DNA of 12,969 bases, from NCBI GenBank assembly GCA_031284295.1, contig JAITAE010000315.1:1-12969 (forward strand), in the 5' to 3' direction. Shown here one piece after another: positions 1 to 6,621 of the stretch (positions are counted from its first letter, which is position 1; every line of letters begins with the position of its first letter). The DNA is from Spirochaetaceae bacterium. Lineage in GTDB: Bacteria > Spirochaetota > Spirochaetia > Treponematales > Breznakiellaceae. The notes below the pieces were generated by a model. It saw nothing but the letters and a program-made list of their open reading frames with translations, did no database searches and was not told the DNA's origin. The translations under genes and the position numbers were made by a program.

Positions 1-148
1 CCGGTTTCAGCATCTCCAAAAGATGCTCCACCTCTTCCACCTCCAGCCCTTCCAGCACCTTAACTATCTCCCGCCTATTCTTATCCGCCGCCAGGTTCTT
101 TCGTACTACAGTTACCAGCGTATTTAAAACCTTTGGCAGCCCAGTGTA
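1..148 (-). pseudogene. Unidentified coding remnant, runs off left edge
   Basis: On the minus strand a frame stays open from just after a TAA (149-151) to the window edge, giving 49 codons. The translation is charged and leucine-rich: it contains NTLVTVVRKNLAADKNRREI followed by a Glu/Leu segment ending VEHLLEMLKP, which reads like real amphipathic-helix protein. No ATG start exists between the stop and the helical part, so it is either an internal piece of a gene whose 5' end was lost or the product of a frameshift. Upstream DNA shows nothing coding. I do not recognise the family. The C-terminal part lies outside the window. Confidence 0.35.
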
Positions 149-406
149 TTAGAAACCCCACTGGTGGGGCGCATTTAATTGTAAATACCCGGTTTTTCCA
201 TGCGAAGTTCCTATTCAGGACACGAATATCTGCGCAAGGGATAGAAGCGGAACAACGCCGCACGGCGCGGCGCCGTGCGGAGACCGGGCCAAATTCCAAA
301 ACTAAAACCAGTTTGAATGATGTCTGGACATTAGCAGTTTGGTGCGCTTCAGCGCTAAAAATCCTGAAAAATCGACGATGAGGCGATTTTTTACCTTGCA
401 AACTTT
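149..406. other. Non-coding stretch with short hairpins
   Basis: No convincing gene is visible here. Open frames on both strands overlap each other and have no coherent protein character. The stretch holds two short perfect hairpins: CCCCAC/GTGGGG (156-161 with 164-169) and a stronger GC-rich one at 258-280, listed separately. Confidence 0.5.
258..280. repeat. GC-rich perfect hairpin
   Basis: CCGCACGGCG (258-267) is followed by a 3-nt loop, CGG, and its exact reverse complement CGCCGTGCGG (271-280). No T-run follows on either strand, so it is not a standard intrinsic terminator. It may be a small palindromic repeat; function unknown. Confidence 0.5.
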
Positions 407-410
407 CTAA

Positions 411-616
411 GGAAGCACTGATTAAATGGGGGCGGCGGATTGGAGGGTGAATAACCGGCTACACCGGTTATTTCCGGTGTTGGCTGAGGCCCATGATTGG
501 GGGGTAGCGGAAGACCCGCATAGCGGGGCTGTAGCGAGGGGGGCGCGGCGATGATGCGGCTATGTGCCGGTGCCGGCATGGAAATAGCGCCCCCCTTTTT
601 AATAATCAGTGCTTCC
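411..616. mobile_element. IS5-like miniature inverted-repeat element (MITE)
   Basis: A 14-bp sequence GGAAGCACTGATTA (411-424) has its exact inverted copy at 603-616, and both ends are flanked directly by CTAA (407-410 and 617-620). A CTAA target duplication and terminal repeats beginning GGAAG are typical of the IS5 family, which is the basis for the assignment. Further in, G-rich runs ending GGGGGCG on each side partly extend the inverted repeat with an offset. The element is 206 bp and has no transposase, so any movement would need one supplied elsewhere. Its interior carries a hairpin repeat (449-484) that recurs near 12349. An open frame spanning it on the minus strand has no protein-like character and reads through both ends. 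Confidence 0.75.
449..484. repeat. REP-like hairpin repeat, copy 1
   Basis: AATAACCGG (450-458), loop CTACA, then CCGGTTATT (464-472) forms a perfect 9-bp stem, followed by TTCCGGTGTTGGC overlapping its end. The whole 36-nt block matches 12349-12384 at 31 of 36 positions. Four of the five differences fall in and beside the loop, and the stem is fully conserved. This is a dispersed palindromic repeat, here carried within the miniature element. Confidence 0.7.
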
Positions 617-661
617 CTAAGGAAGCGCATCACGCTACGACAGCAGGCCGGATAATCATGG

Positions 662-694
662 TTTATAACTTTTTTCGTTGGAAAAAGTTATAAA
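662..694. repeat. AT-rich 13-bp perfect inverted repeat upstream of the phosphate transporter
   Basis: TTTATAACTTTTT (662-674) is separated by the 7-nt TCGTTGG from its exact reverse complement AAAAAGTTATAAA (682-694). It lies 60 nt upstream of the chosen start of the Na+/Pi transporter. It could be an operator, an attenuator-type RNA hairpin, or a decayed transposon end. There is no downstream T-run, so a terminator is unlikely. A TATAAA string (689-694) falls in its right arm, but no matching -35 is evident, so I do not call a promoter. Confidence 0.5.
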
Positions 695-754
695 AACCTA
701 CAAGTGCAACAAGATGCTAGCCATACTGTCATTGTTGGTCTACGATGGGAGTGT

Positions 755-2422
755 ATGGAAATTGTAAGCCTGCTATTCCGTATCGGGGGCAGTTTGGGGC
801 TTTTCCTGTATGGGATGAAGGTGATGGGCGACGGAATCCAGCAGGGCGCTGGCGACAGGTTGCAGCGGACGCTGAGTTTCATGACCGGCAGCCGGCTTTC
901 CGCCATCATTACCGGATTTTTCGTAACGGCCATCATACAGTCATCCAGCGCCACCACCATTATGGTGGTTTCATTTGTGAACGCGGGTATTTTGACCCTT
1001 ACACAGGCGATCGGCGTGATAATGGGCGCGAATATCGGAACCACGGTAACTGCCTGGATAGTTTCGCTGATCGGTTTTACATTGAATATTTCCAGCCTTG
1101 CCCTGCCCGCCGTCGGGCTGGGCTTTTTGATGAGAATAATGAAATGGAAGCATCAAGGGCTGGGTAACGCTATACTGGGTTTCGGTCTCTTGTTTCTGGG
1201 CATAGACTTTCTTACCAGGTCCATGCCGTCGATCAATCCAGAAAACCTGGAGTTTTTGCGGACACTTGGAAACGGCGGCTTTTTGCGGACACTCGCGTAC
1301 GCGGGGATCGGCCTTGTGATAACGGTGATCGTTCATTCGTCCAGCGCCTCCACAGCAATCATGCTGACGATGGCATACAAAGGCATCATAGACTTTAACT
1401 CCGCCGCGGCGATGATACTCGGCGCAAACATTGGCACAACGATTGACGCGCTGCTCGCGTCAATCGGCACAAAAACCGCCGCGAGACGGGCGGCGCTGGT
1501 ACACGTGCTGTTCAACGTGATAGGCGCTGTCACCGCGCTTATATTCTTTAATCCGCTGGTCAGCCTTGTTAAATTCATGAGTCCCGGCAGCGCCGGTGCC
1601 GCGAACGTTTTTGTGACGACCCGGATTGCGATGTTCCACACGACGTTTAACCTGCTAAATACGATACTGTTTTTCCCGTTTGTAAAACCGTTTGCCGCGT
1701 TAGTGACTTTCCTTGTCAAAGACAAGGATAAAAAAGCGGAAGAGAATGTTTACACTTTTTCATACCTTTCGGGCGCGATGCGGGACACGCCTGAATTAGG
1801 TATTCTGCGGGCAAAGAATGAAATAAGCGGTATGGCGGGGCTGGTTTTTACCATGTATCAAAAACTCCGCGCTTCGTTGCAAAATCTCAATTCAGAAACG
1901 GTCAACGTACTCGTTGCCGATCTGCGGGAAAAGGAGGAGTATGCCGACCAGATGCGGGAAGTATTGACCGTTTACCTGATGGAGTGTACACGCAACCAGT
2001 TGAACCGGCGATCCCAGTACAACGTGGCGCTGCTTTTGCGCGTAATTGCCGACCTGGAAGATATGACGGACGACTGTTACAGCGTGAGCCTTTTGCTGGA
2101 ACGTAGCGTCCGCAAGAATCAAATATTCAAGCATAAAGAGATGGCGGCGCTGGATCCGTATATGGGGATGGTCGAAGAATTTCTTAAATTTGTCAAAGAA
2201 AACTCAGGCGAAAAACTCAACGAGGAACAGGGTTTGTATGCAAAAGGAATCGAGGAAAAAATTGATATGTCACGGAATAAACTGCGCAAACTGGGACGCA
2301 AGCGCATAGAAGAAGGCGTCGATGTAAAAACAGAACTGTTGTTCATAGATTTGGTGCGGCGTATAGAAAAGCTGGGGGATTACTGCTACAGCATCTCAAA
2401 CTCAATGCTGCACATGAATTAA
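755..2422 (+). CDS. Na+/phosphate cotransporter with PhoU-like tail
   Basis: Predicted inner-membrane Na+-dependent phosphate symporter of the NptA/YjbB type, 555 residues. The N-terminal ~320 residues contain the two inverted Na_Pi_cotrans repeats. The first carries QSSSATT (62-68) and GANIGTT (91-97); the second carries HSSSAST (194-200) and GANIGTT (223-229). These paired Ser-rich and GANIGTT motifs are the family's substrate-site hallmarks. From ~345 to the end is a soluble helical region resembling PhoU, usual for this subfamily and thought to respond to phosphate status. I chose ATG 755 because GGGAG (747-751) precedes it, though closely, and the protein then begins at the conserved GLFLYGM helix. 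An in-frame GTG at 704 would add 17 unconserved residues and has no ribosome site. The next gene begins on the base after its stop. Confidence 0.9.
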   Translation: MEIVSLLFRIGGSLGLFLYGMKVMGDGIQQGAGDRLQRTLSFMTGSRLSAIITGFFVTAIIQSSSATTIMVVSFVNAGILTLTQAIGVIMGANIGTTVTAWIVSLIGFTLNISSLALPAVGLGFLMRIMKWKHQGLGNAILGFGLLFLGIDFLTRSMPSINPENLEFLRTLGNGGFLRTLAYAGIGLVITVIVHSSSASTAIMLTMAYKGIIDFNSAAAMILGANIGTTIDALLASIGTKTAARRAALVHVLFNVIGAVTALIFFNPLVSLVKFMSPGSAGAANVFVTTRIAMFHTTFNLLNTILFFPFVKPFAALVTFLVKDKDKKAEENVYTFSYLSGAMRDTPELGILRAKNEISGMAGLVFTMYQKLRASLQNLNSETVNVLVADLREKEEYADQMREVLTVYLMECTRNQLNRRSQYNVALLLRVIADLEDMTDDCYSVSLLLERSVRKNQIFKHKEMAALDPYMGMVEEFLKFVKENSGEKLNEEQGLYAKGIEEKIDMSRNKLRKLGRKRIEEGVDVKTELLFIDLVRRIEKLGDYCYSISNSMLHMN

Positions 2423-3325
2423 ATGCCGTATCCTACCCAACGATCATTGCTTTTCGGACGCCTGGCGGTCTTGCTCTGCGCGCTGTTTTGGAGCACCAGC
2501 GGATTATTCATAAAATTGATCGACGCGGACCCGTTTTTTATAGCGGGCGCGCGGAGTTTTATCGCCGCCCTTACGATGATTGCGGCGCGTTGTGTTTTTA
2601 TGCGCAAACCGTTTCGCGGCATTACGCTGGCCCTCAAGACCCCGGCTTTTTGGGTGTCCGGCGTCGCGTATTCCGCAACCATGACGGCGTTTGTCGTGGC
2701 AAATAAACTTACCGTTTCGGCAAACGTGATACTGCTCCAGTACAGCGCTCCCGTGTGGGCGGCCCTGCTGAGCATCGTACTTTTAAAAGAAAACCCGCGT
2801 AAGGAAAATTTGATCGGTCTGGTACTCGTACTTTGCGGTCTTTTCATCATATTTCACGGTTCGCTCGCTTCCGCATCGCTGCTGGGAGACGTGATAGCGC
2901 TGTTGTCAGGCATAACGTTTGCGCTGAATTCGGTCTGTATGCGTATGCAGAAAGACGCGGACCCTTCGTACAGCCTGCTACTGTCAAATATTATAACGGC
3001 GTTTTTTGCTTTACCGTTTCTATTTGCCGGTAGACCAAGCCTGAGTATGCCCGCGATTGGAGCAATAATTTTTATGGGCACGATACAGATAGGCGTCGCG
3101 TCCATACTCTTTGCTTACGGCATAAAGCGCGTCAGCGCGTTTGCCGCGCTTATAATAGCCTGCATAGAACCCGTGTTGAACCCTGTTTGGGTGTTCGCCG
3201 TAACCGGTGAAAAGCCCGGGTTGAACGCAATCACCGGCGGACTCATCATTGTATTCGCGGTGGTACTTTCGAATACGCTGAAAATCAAGGGGGGCGGCGC
3301 GGGGTCGCGCCCACGCTCGCGTTAA
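2423..3325 (+). CDS. DMT-superfamily (EamA) membrane transporter
   Basis: A 300-residue, almost wholly hydrophobic protein with about ten membrane helices arranged as two EamA repeats, the usual size for the drug/metabolite transporter superfamily. The first helix includes ALFWSTSGLFIKL, a typical EamA opening, and the second repeat begins near ALLSGITFALNSVCMRM. The closing residues after the last helix are short and basic, as in the family. Members export amino acids, nucleobases or other metabolites, and the substrate cannot be read from sequence. Its ATG directly follows the TAA of the phosphate transporter with no clear Shine-Dalgarno, which suggests translational coupling in a two-gene operon. 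The upstream partner does not clarify its job. Confidence 0.88.
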   Translation: MPYPTQRSLLFGRLAVLLCALFWSTSGLFIKLIDADPFFIAGARSFIAALTMIAARCVFMRKPFRGITLALKTPAFWVSGVAYSATMTAFVVANKLTVSANVILLQYSAPVWAALLSIVLLKENPRKENLIGLVLVLCGLFIIFHGSLASASLLGDVIALLSGITFALNSVCMRMQKDADPSYSLLLSNIITAFFALPFLFAGRPSLSMPAIGAIIFMGTIQIGVASILFAYGIKRVSAFAALIIACIEPVLNPVWVFAVTGEKPGLNAITGGLIIVFAVVLSNTLKIKGGGAGSRPRSR

Positions 3326-3439
3326 AGACAGCCTGATTAAAACTGGTCTTTTCCTACGGCGGATTCCGGCGTCAAGTGGAATATGCATCCTGCTGTTTTG
3401 GGCGCATCGCCGCTGCGCGGCGACCAGGCTTTCCGCTAT

Positions 3440-3506
3440 AATGAGCCTCCGCGCGGCTTGCCGCGCCGTATCTTAAGCGTTGTATTGATTTGAACGGAGG
3501 CTCATT
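3440..3506. repeat. Nested inverted repeat (67 bp)
   Basis: AATGAGCCTCCG (3440-3451) pairs exactly with CGGAGGCTCATT (3495-3506). Just inside the left arm, and sharing its final G, is GCGCGGC-TT-GCCGCGC (3451-3466), a perfect 7-bp hairpin. The outer arms contain GAGCCTCC/GGAGGCTC, the same octamer pair that forms the hairpin in the 75-bp tandem units at 11405-11554. It is either a small palindromic repeat element or a structured 3' region for the flanking convergent transcripts. Confidence 0.55.
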
Positions 3507-3537
3507 CCGCTTCAATCCTTTGCGCGTTCCGTAGCGC

Positions 3538-3563
3538 CGCGGCCGCGGGCCGCGTACTTTTTT
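3538..3563 (+). terminator. Intrinsic terminator after the EamA gene
   Basis: CGCGGCC (3538-3544), loop GCG, GGCCGCG (3548-3554), then TAC and a run of six T (3558-3563). It is oriented to end transcription of the plus-strand transporter operon. The minus strand has no matching T-run, so it probably does not serve the opposing operon. Confidence 0.6.
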
Positions 3564-3598
3564 CTCCGTTATCACGGTGGTAAACAGGGCAAGCGCCG

Positions 3599-4876
3599 CT
3601 ATCTTATGTTAAAATAAAACTTGTTTATAAAGGCTATACGGTTTTGGGCGTTTTTGTAGTATATGCTCTGCGGATAGTCGCGTACGATGCAGGAATAAGC
3701 GTCAAGCGCGTTACGGATGTCCCGTGCGGGCGACGCGGCCTCGAATGCCTGGCCGTACAGCCACCAGGCCTCGTCGTTCAGCGCCGCCTGACGTTCCATG
3801 CGGTCAAGCAGGTCTATCGCGTCAGGGTATTTTTGGGCCGCAACTGCCTGGCGGGCCTCTCGTAGCAGGTCTTCAGGCGCGGCGGGAATTTCCCCGGACG
3901 GAGGCCCGGCAGGTGTTTCCGCGTCCTCCACGGAGGACGCGGAAACGGGAAGCGCCGCGGTTTCGGGCGTTTCGTCTCGCACGATTACAAGTACGTATTC
4001 GTTTGTAACATAGTCACGCAAAAAATCCTGCTTGTAGAATTTCAGCGTATAATCGCCTTCCTTTTCGGCGCGGAACACGAACACCTGCGATCCGCCCTGC
4101 GAGCGGCGTGAATTGTAAGTTACGCCGTTTTTTGAATTTTCCTCACCGGTATAGACCCAGCCCGTTTCCGCAAACGGAACTTCAAAAGTTTGGTACGTTT
4201 TTACGTTGATCGTGCGGCTAACTACCGGCGTTACATACCGTTCCGTTTCTGTAGGCGGATTGCGCGCCGGCAGCGCCGGAACCGCCTTGAGCGGTTCCGG
4301 CGGCTTTTTGGGAACCGGCGGCTGAGAATCGATGAGCGGCTCGGAAGGCCGCAGCGCCGCCGCCGGTGGGGGCGGCGGCGCATCCTCCGTTTCAGCCTGC
4401 GGCGGCTCCTCCTCCGCAAGCTCTGCCGTCACAGGCTCTGCCTCCGCGCCTTCCGTTACGGGCTCTGTAGTTGCGGCTTCCGGCGCTGCCGAAGCCCTTT
4501 CTGCCTTCTCAACAGACTCGTCCAAAACTATAGCCGCGTCAGGCCCGCCCACAATGAGAGGCGCCGGCTCTAAATCCCCGGCAACTTCCGGTTCGTTCAG
4601 GTTGTAAACCGGTTCCGCCAAATCAACATCGACATTTTTGTCGAGCGGTTCTATCACTTCTTCCGCCCTGACAACAAACTCAGGCGGCTCTCCAGGCGTT
4701 TCGTCAGCTACCTTTTCCTCCAACGGTTTTTCCACGGAGGTAAGGGCTTCTTCGGGTTTTTCTTCTTTTGGAATGTTTGGAGTGTCCCCCGTCGCGGGCG
4801 GCGCGGTACCGCACGACCAGAACAGGGAAAACGCGAGCACGGCGAAAAGCAATAGGAAGCGCGAACAGCGGATCAT
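3599..4876 (-). CDS. Lipoprotein with Pro/Glu-rich spacer and TPR-like C-terminus
   Basis: A 425-residue predicted lipoprotein. Basic residues, a hydrophobic stretch and L-F-W-S-C-G give a spirochaete-style lipobox with Cys22 as the lipidated residue. Residues ~23-212 are low-complexity, rich in Glu, Pro and Ala, with a PPPPP run near 168, and look like a flexible spacer. Residues ~215-302 are beta-rich (EGDYTLKFYKQDF, NEYVLVIVRDE) and could form a small Ig-like or sandwich domain. Residues ~333-425 are helical and TPR-like (RQAVAAQKYPDAIDLLDRM, then DAYSCIVRDYPQSIYYKNA), similar in style to BamD/YbgF-type helical pairs. The ATG overlaps the previous gene's stop (ATGA), so it closes the envelope operon. 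I do not recognise a named family; a scaffold reaching across the periplasm is a guess. The coding DNA contains three strong palindromes. Confidence 0.85.
   Translation of the reverse strand: MIRCSRFLLLFAVLAFSLFWSCGTAPPATGDTPNIPKEEKPEEALTSVEKPLEEKVADETPGEPPEFVVRAEEVIEPLDKNVDVDLAEPVYNLNEPEVAGDLEPAPLIVGGPDAAIVLDESVEKAERASAAPEAATTEPVTEGAEAEPVTAELAEEEPPQAETEDAPPPPPAAALRPSEPLIDSQPPVPKKPPEPLKAVPALPARNPPTETERYVTPVVSRTINVKTYQTFEVPFAETGWVYTGEENSKNGVTYNSRRSQGGSQVFVFRAEKEGDYTLKFYKQDFLRDYVTNEYVLVIVRDETPETAALPVSASSVEDAETPAGPPSGEIPAAPEDLLREARQAVAAQKYPDAIDLLDRMERQAALNDEAWWLYGQAFEAASPARDIRNALDAYSCIVRDYPQSIYYKNAQNRIAFINKFYFNIR
3915..3946. repeat. 15-bp perfect palindrome inside the lipoprotein gene
   Basis: GTTTCCGCGTCCTCC (3915-3929), a 2-nt spacer AC, then GGAGGACGCGGAAAC (3932-3946). 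It encodes VSASSVEDAET in the linker between the beta-rich and TPR-like regions. A perfect 15-bp arm in a coding region is unlikely by chance, and the site falls in a spacer where an insertion would be tolerated. Confidence 0.7.
4274..4309. repeat. Intragenic 12-bp hairpin with adjacent T-run
   Basis: CGCCGGAACCGC (4274-4285), loop CTTGA, GCGGTTCCGGCG (4291-4302), then five T (4305-4309) on the plus strand. It has the shape of an intrinsic terminator acting on plus-strand, antisense transcription through the lipoprotein gene. On the coding strand it encodes part of the proline-rich spacer. Confidence 0.5.
4354..4381. repeat. Intragenic GC-only 11-bp hairpin
   Basis: GCGCCGCCGCC (4354-4364), loop GGTGGG, GGCGGCGGCGC (4371-4381). 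It encodes the poly-Pro/Ala part of the lipoprotein spacer, so codon repetition may be enough to explain it, unlike the 3915-3946 palindrome. Confidence 0.5.
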
Positions 4877-5301
4877 GGCAACGGCTCCAGCAGTTGGTCA
4901 ATGGAATCCGATACCCTGTCCCGCCAAAATTCACCGGAAAATTCGGAAGGTGCGGTCCAAAATTCGGACGCATCTTCGACGGACCACACTTCTTTCCGCT
5001 CCCGTTCAAGTATCACAGGCGGCAGAAAGTCCGGTTCATCCGGTATAAAAAAATCTTCAGCGGCAATCGGATCGAAACTAAAAACATTTTTCACAGTATT
5101 TTTTTTACTGTCCTCTATCAGCGCCAGGATTTTCGCTGTTGCATCTATAACGAGCGGAACGGCAACAATTAACGCGGCGGAACAGATAAGGATCACGCGT
5201 ATTTTTTTTTGCGCCAGATGTTTTTTCAGAGTTCCAAGCGGTTTATCCGTGATACCGGAAAAAAACCATTTAAGGTTATACGCGAGTTCCGTCAATTTCA
5301 T
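4873..5301 (-). CDS. Small single-span membrane protein, unknown function
   Basis: A 142-residue protein I do not recognise. Residues 1-33 are basic and helical with many Lys, residues ~34-55 form one hydrophobic segment (IRVILICSAALIVAVPLVI), and the remainder is acidic, Trp- and Phe-rich and probably periplasmic. It is best described as a bitopic protein with a cytoplasmic N-terminus. It starts 3 nt after the beta-barrel gene's stop and its own stop overlaps the lipoprotein start by 4 nt, so it is locked into the operon. A membrane anchor or coupling subunit linking inner-membrane and periplasmic partners is possible but speculative. Confidence 0.75.
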   Translation of the reverse strand: MKLTELAYNLKWFFSGITDKPLGTLKKHLAQKKIRVILICSAALIVAVPLVIDATAKILALIEDSKKNTVKNVFSFDPIAAEDFFIPDEPDFLPPVILERERKEVWSVEDASEFWTAPSEFSGEFWRDRVSDSIDQLLEPLP

Positions 5302-5304
5302 AGC

Positions 5305-6621
5305 TTACTCAAAATGACCGTACTTGTATGTTCCCTTTATTTTAACGGCAAGCACAACGCTGAAAGGACGATTGTTCTGATCGGCATTATGGTAATAGTA
5401 AGAATTTTGATCGCGGACCCCTACCACCATCGGAACGGCGATGTATAACTCAATATGTTCCACAGGATCAAACGTTATGCCCGGAACAAGCTGCCCCGTG
5501 TTTTTTTCGAACGCGTACAACAAGCCAAAAAATATATGCATTCTGGCAATACCGCCCGGTTTAAAGCTCATATTCAGGGCCGCGTTAAAACCGCTAAAAA
5601 GCCTGAAACTTTCAGGATCATCACTCAGCAGGTTGTTTCTGCGCAGAGTCGCCGCGTCCCCCTCACCGTCATAGTAAAGCTCCCCGTTTAACCTGAATTT
5701 GTCCCTAAAAAAAGTAGAAACAAAACCAAGCGATGCGGAAAATCCAAAATCGTCCCATTGTTCAGACTGCTTATCGAAAAAAATATTAATCATGGAATCC
5801 GCGTAGACTTCCACGTTTTTGAACAATGTTGTTTTTATGGATAAAAAGCTACGCAACGGCATCAATTCAAAGTAAAAGAAACCAATATCCAAATCAAAAG
5901 ACCGCAAAGCCAGATTGTACTTTAAGCCGGAACCGAAGTTTTCGATTCTGGGATTCTCCTTGTCAATATATCCGGCACGGGTAAGCAAAATAAATTCAAA
6001 TCCTCCTATACCAACAGGGATATTTAATTTTGCCAAATACGGATCGCCGGGATTTTCCATGCCCGGCGGTATGCGGGCAAGCAGATTCGCAAATGGAAAA
6101 TTAGGCGATATCCCCCACACTATATCATACTTGCCTGTTTTAAGAAAAAACCTGTCCTTAAAATTGTAATCAAAAAAGAATTCTTTTATCGTGAGCGCTG
6201 GCGCGGGAATCGCAAATGAAAAAGACTGGCGCACACGCAGGTATCTTGACGGCTGAATATCCAAACCAAGCGACGCGCTCATTTTTGCGCCTATCAGGTT
6301 TGTAAGGTAATCATCTCCGTCTTTGTAGCTTTCAAAATGCCACGGCGCCTCACTCCAACCGGGCAGATAACCGCATACTACACTGTAAGATGTGTCGATT
6401 CCAAAGCCGCTGCCCATAATAAAATCCTGTATCGTACTGTACGGTACCCGTTTTACGTTTTCATCGTCCGCGGGCTGACCGCTTTCATTGTTTTCATCAA
6501 ATATTGTATCAAAATCGGAATCTATCAGATCATCGTCCGCGCCAATTGTTGCGGGTGCAAGAAAAAGAAACAGGGCAACGATGCCGCAAATTATGTTTGT
6601 ATGCCTGTAGGGGCAATTCAA
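5305..6621 (-). CDS. Predicted outer-membrane beta-barrel protein
   Basis: A 438-residue exported protein. Residues ~1-28 form a signal peptide with a hydrophobic core (GIVALFLFLAPATIGA) and predicted cleavage near residue 28. An acidic stretch (~29-52, rich in Asp/Glu) follows. The rest alternates polar and aromatic/hydrophobic residues in strand-length runs separated by short loops (for example KFRLNGELYYDGEG, SVVLAVKIKGTYKYGHFE), typical of an outer-membrane barrel. No ATG is available, so the start is TTG 6621, which overlaps the upstream stop (TTGA) and has AAAAGG 7 nt before it. Directly downstream of a LolA-like gene, it is a candidate outer-membrane receiver or channel. I cannot name its family. 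Confidence 0.78.
   Translation of the reverse strand: MNCPYRHTNIICGIVALFLFLAPATIGADDDLIDSDFDTIFDENNESGQPADDENVKRVPYSTIQDFIMGSGFGIDTSYSVVCGYLPGWSEAPWHFESYKDGDDYLTNLIGAKMSASLGLDIQPSRYLRVRQSFSFAIPAPALTIKEFFFDYNFKDRFFLKTGKYDIVWGISPNFPFANLLARIPPGMENPGDPYLAKLNIPVGIGGFEFILLTRAGYIDKENPRIENFGSGLKYNLALRSFDLDIGFFYFELMPLRSFLSIKTTLFKNVEVYADSMINIFFDKQSEQWDDFGFSASLGFVSTFFRDKFRLNGELYYDGEGDAATLRRNNLLSDDPESFRLFSGFNAALNMSFKPGGIARMHIFFGLLYAFEKNTGQLVPGITFDPVEHIELYIAVPMVVGVRDQNSYYYHNADQNNRPFSVVLAVKIKGTYKYGHFE

Larger units (their letters stand above)
3326..3598. other. Convergent intergenic region rich in inverted repeats
   Basis: This separates the plus-strand transporter pair from the minus-strand envelope cluster. 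It contains a TCGCCGC/GCGGCGA hairpin (3407-3423), a long-range 12-bp inverted repeat enclosing a second hairpin (3440-3506), and an intrinsic terminator (3538-3563). A 67-codon minus-strand frame across it is arginine- and proline-rich, is an artefact of the palindromes, and is not called. Confidence 0.6.

Noticed and set aside
391..633. Minus-strand 80-codon frame across the miniature element
   Set aside because: It spans both terminal repeats, is Pro-rich low-complexity, and has no ribosome site or family resemblance.
689..694. TATAAA as a -10 promoter element for the phosphate transporter
   Set aside because: There is no plausible -35 at 16-18 nt, and the string is part of the inverted repeat.
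3372..3575. Minus-strand 67-codon frame between the convergent operons
   Set aside because: It is made of translated palindromes, Arg/Pro-rich, and lies over a terminator.
4190..4607. Long plus-strand frames rich in Arg/Ser opposite the lipoprotein gene
   Set aside because: They are shadows of the low-complexity Glu/Pro/Ala coding sequence on the minus strand, which has a clear signal peptide, lipobox and operon context.
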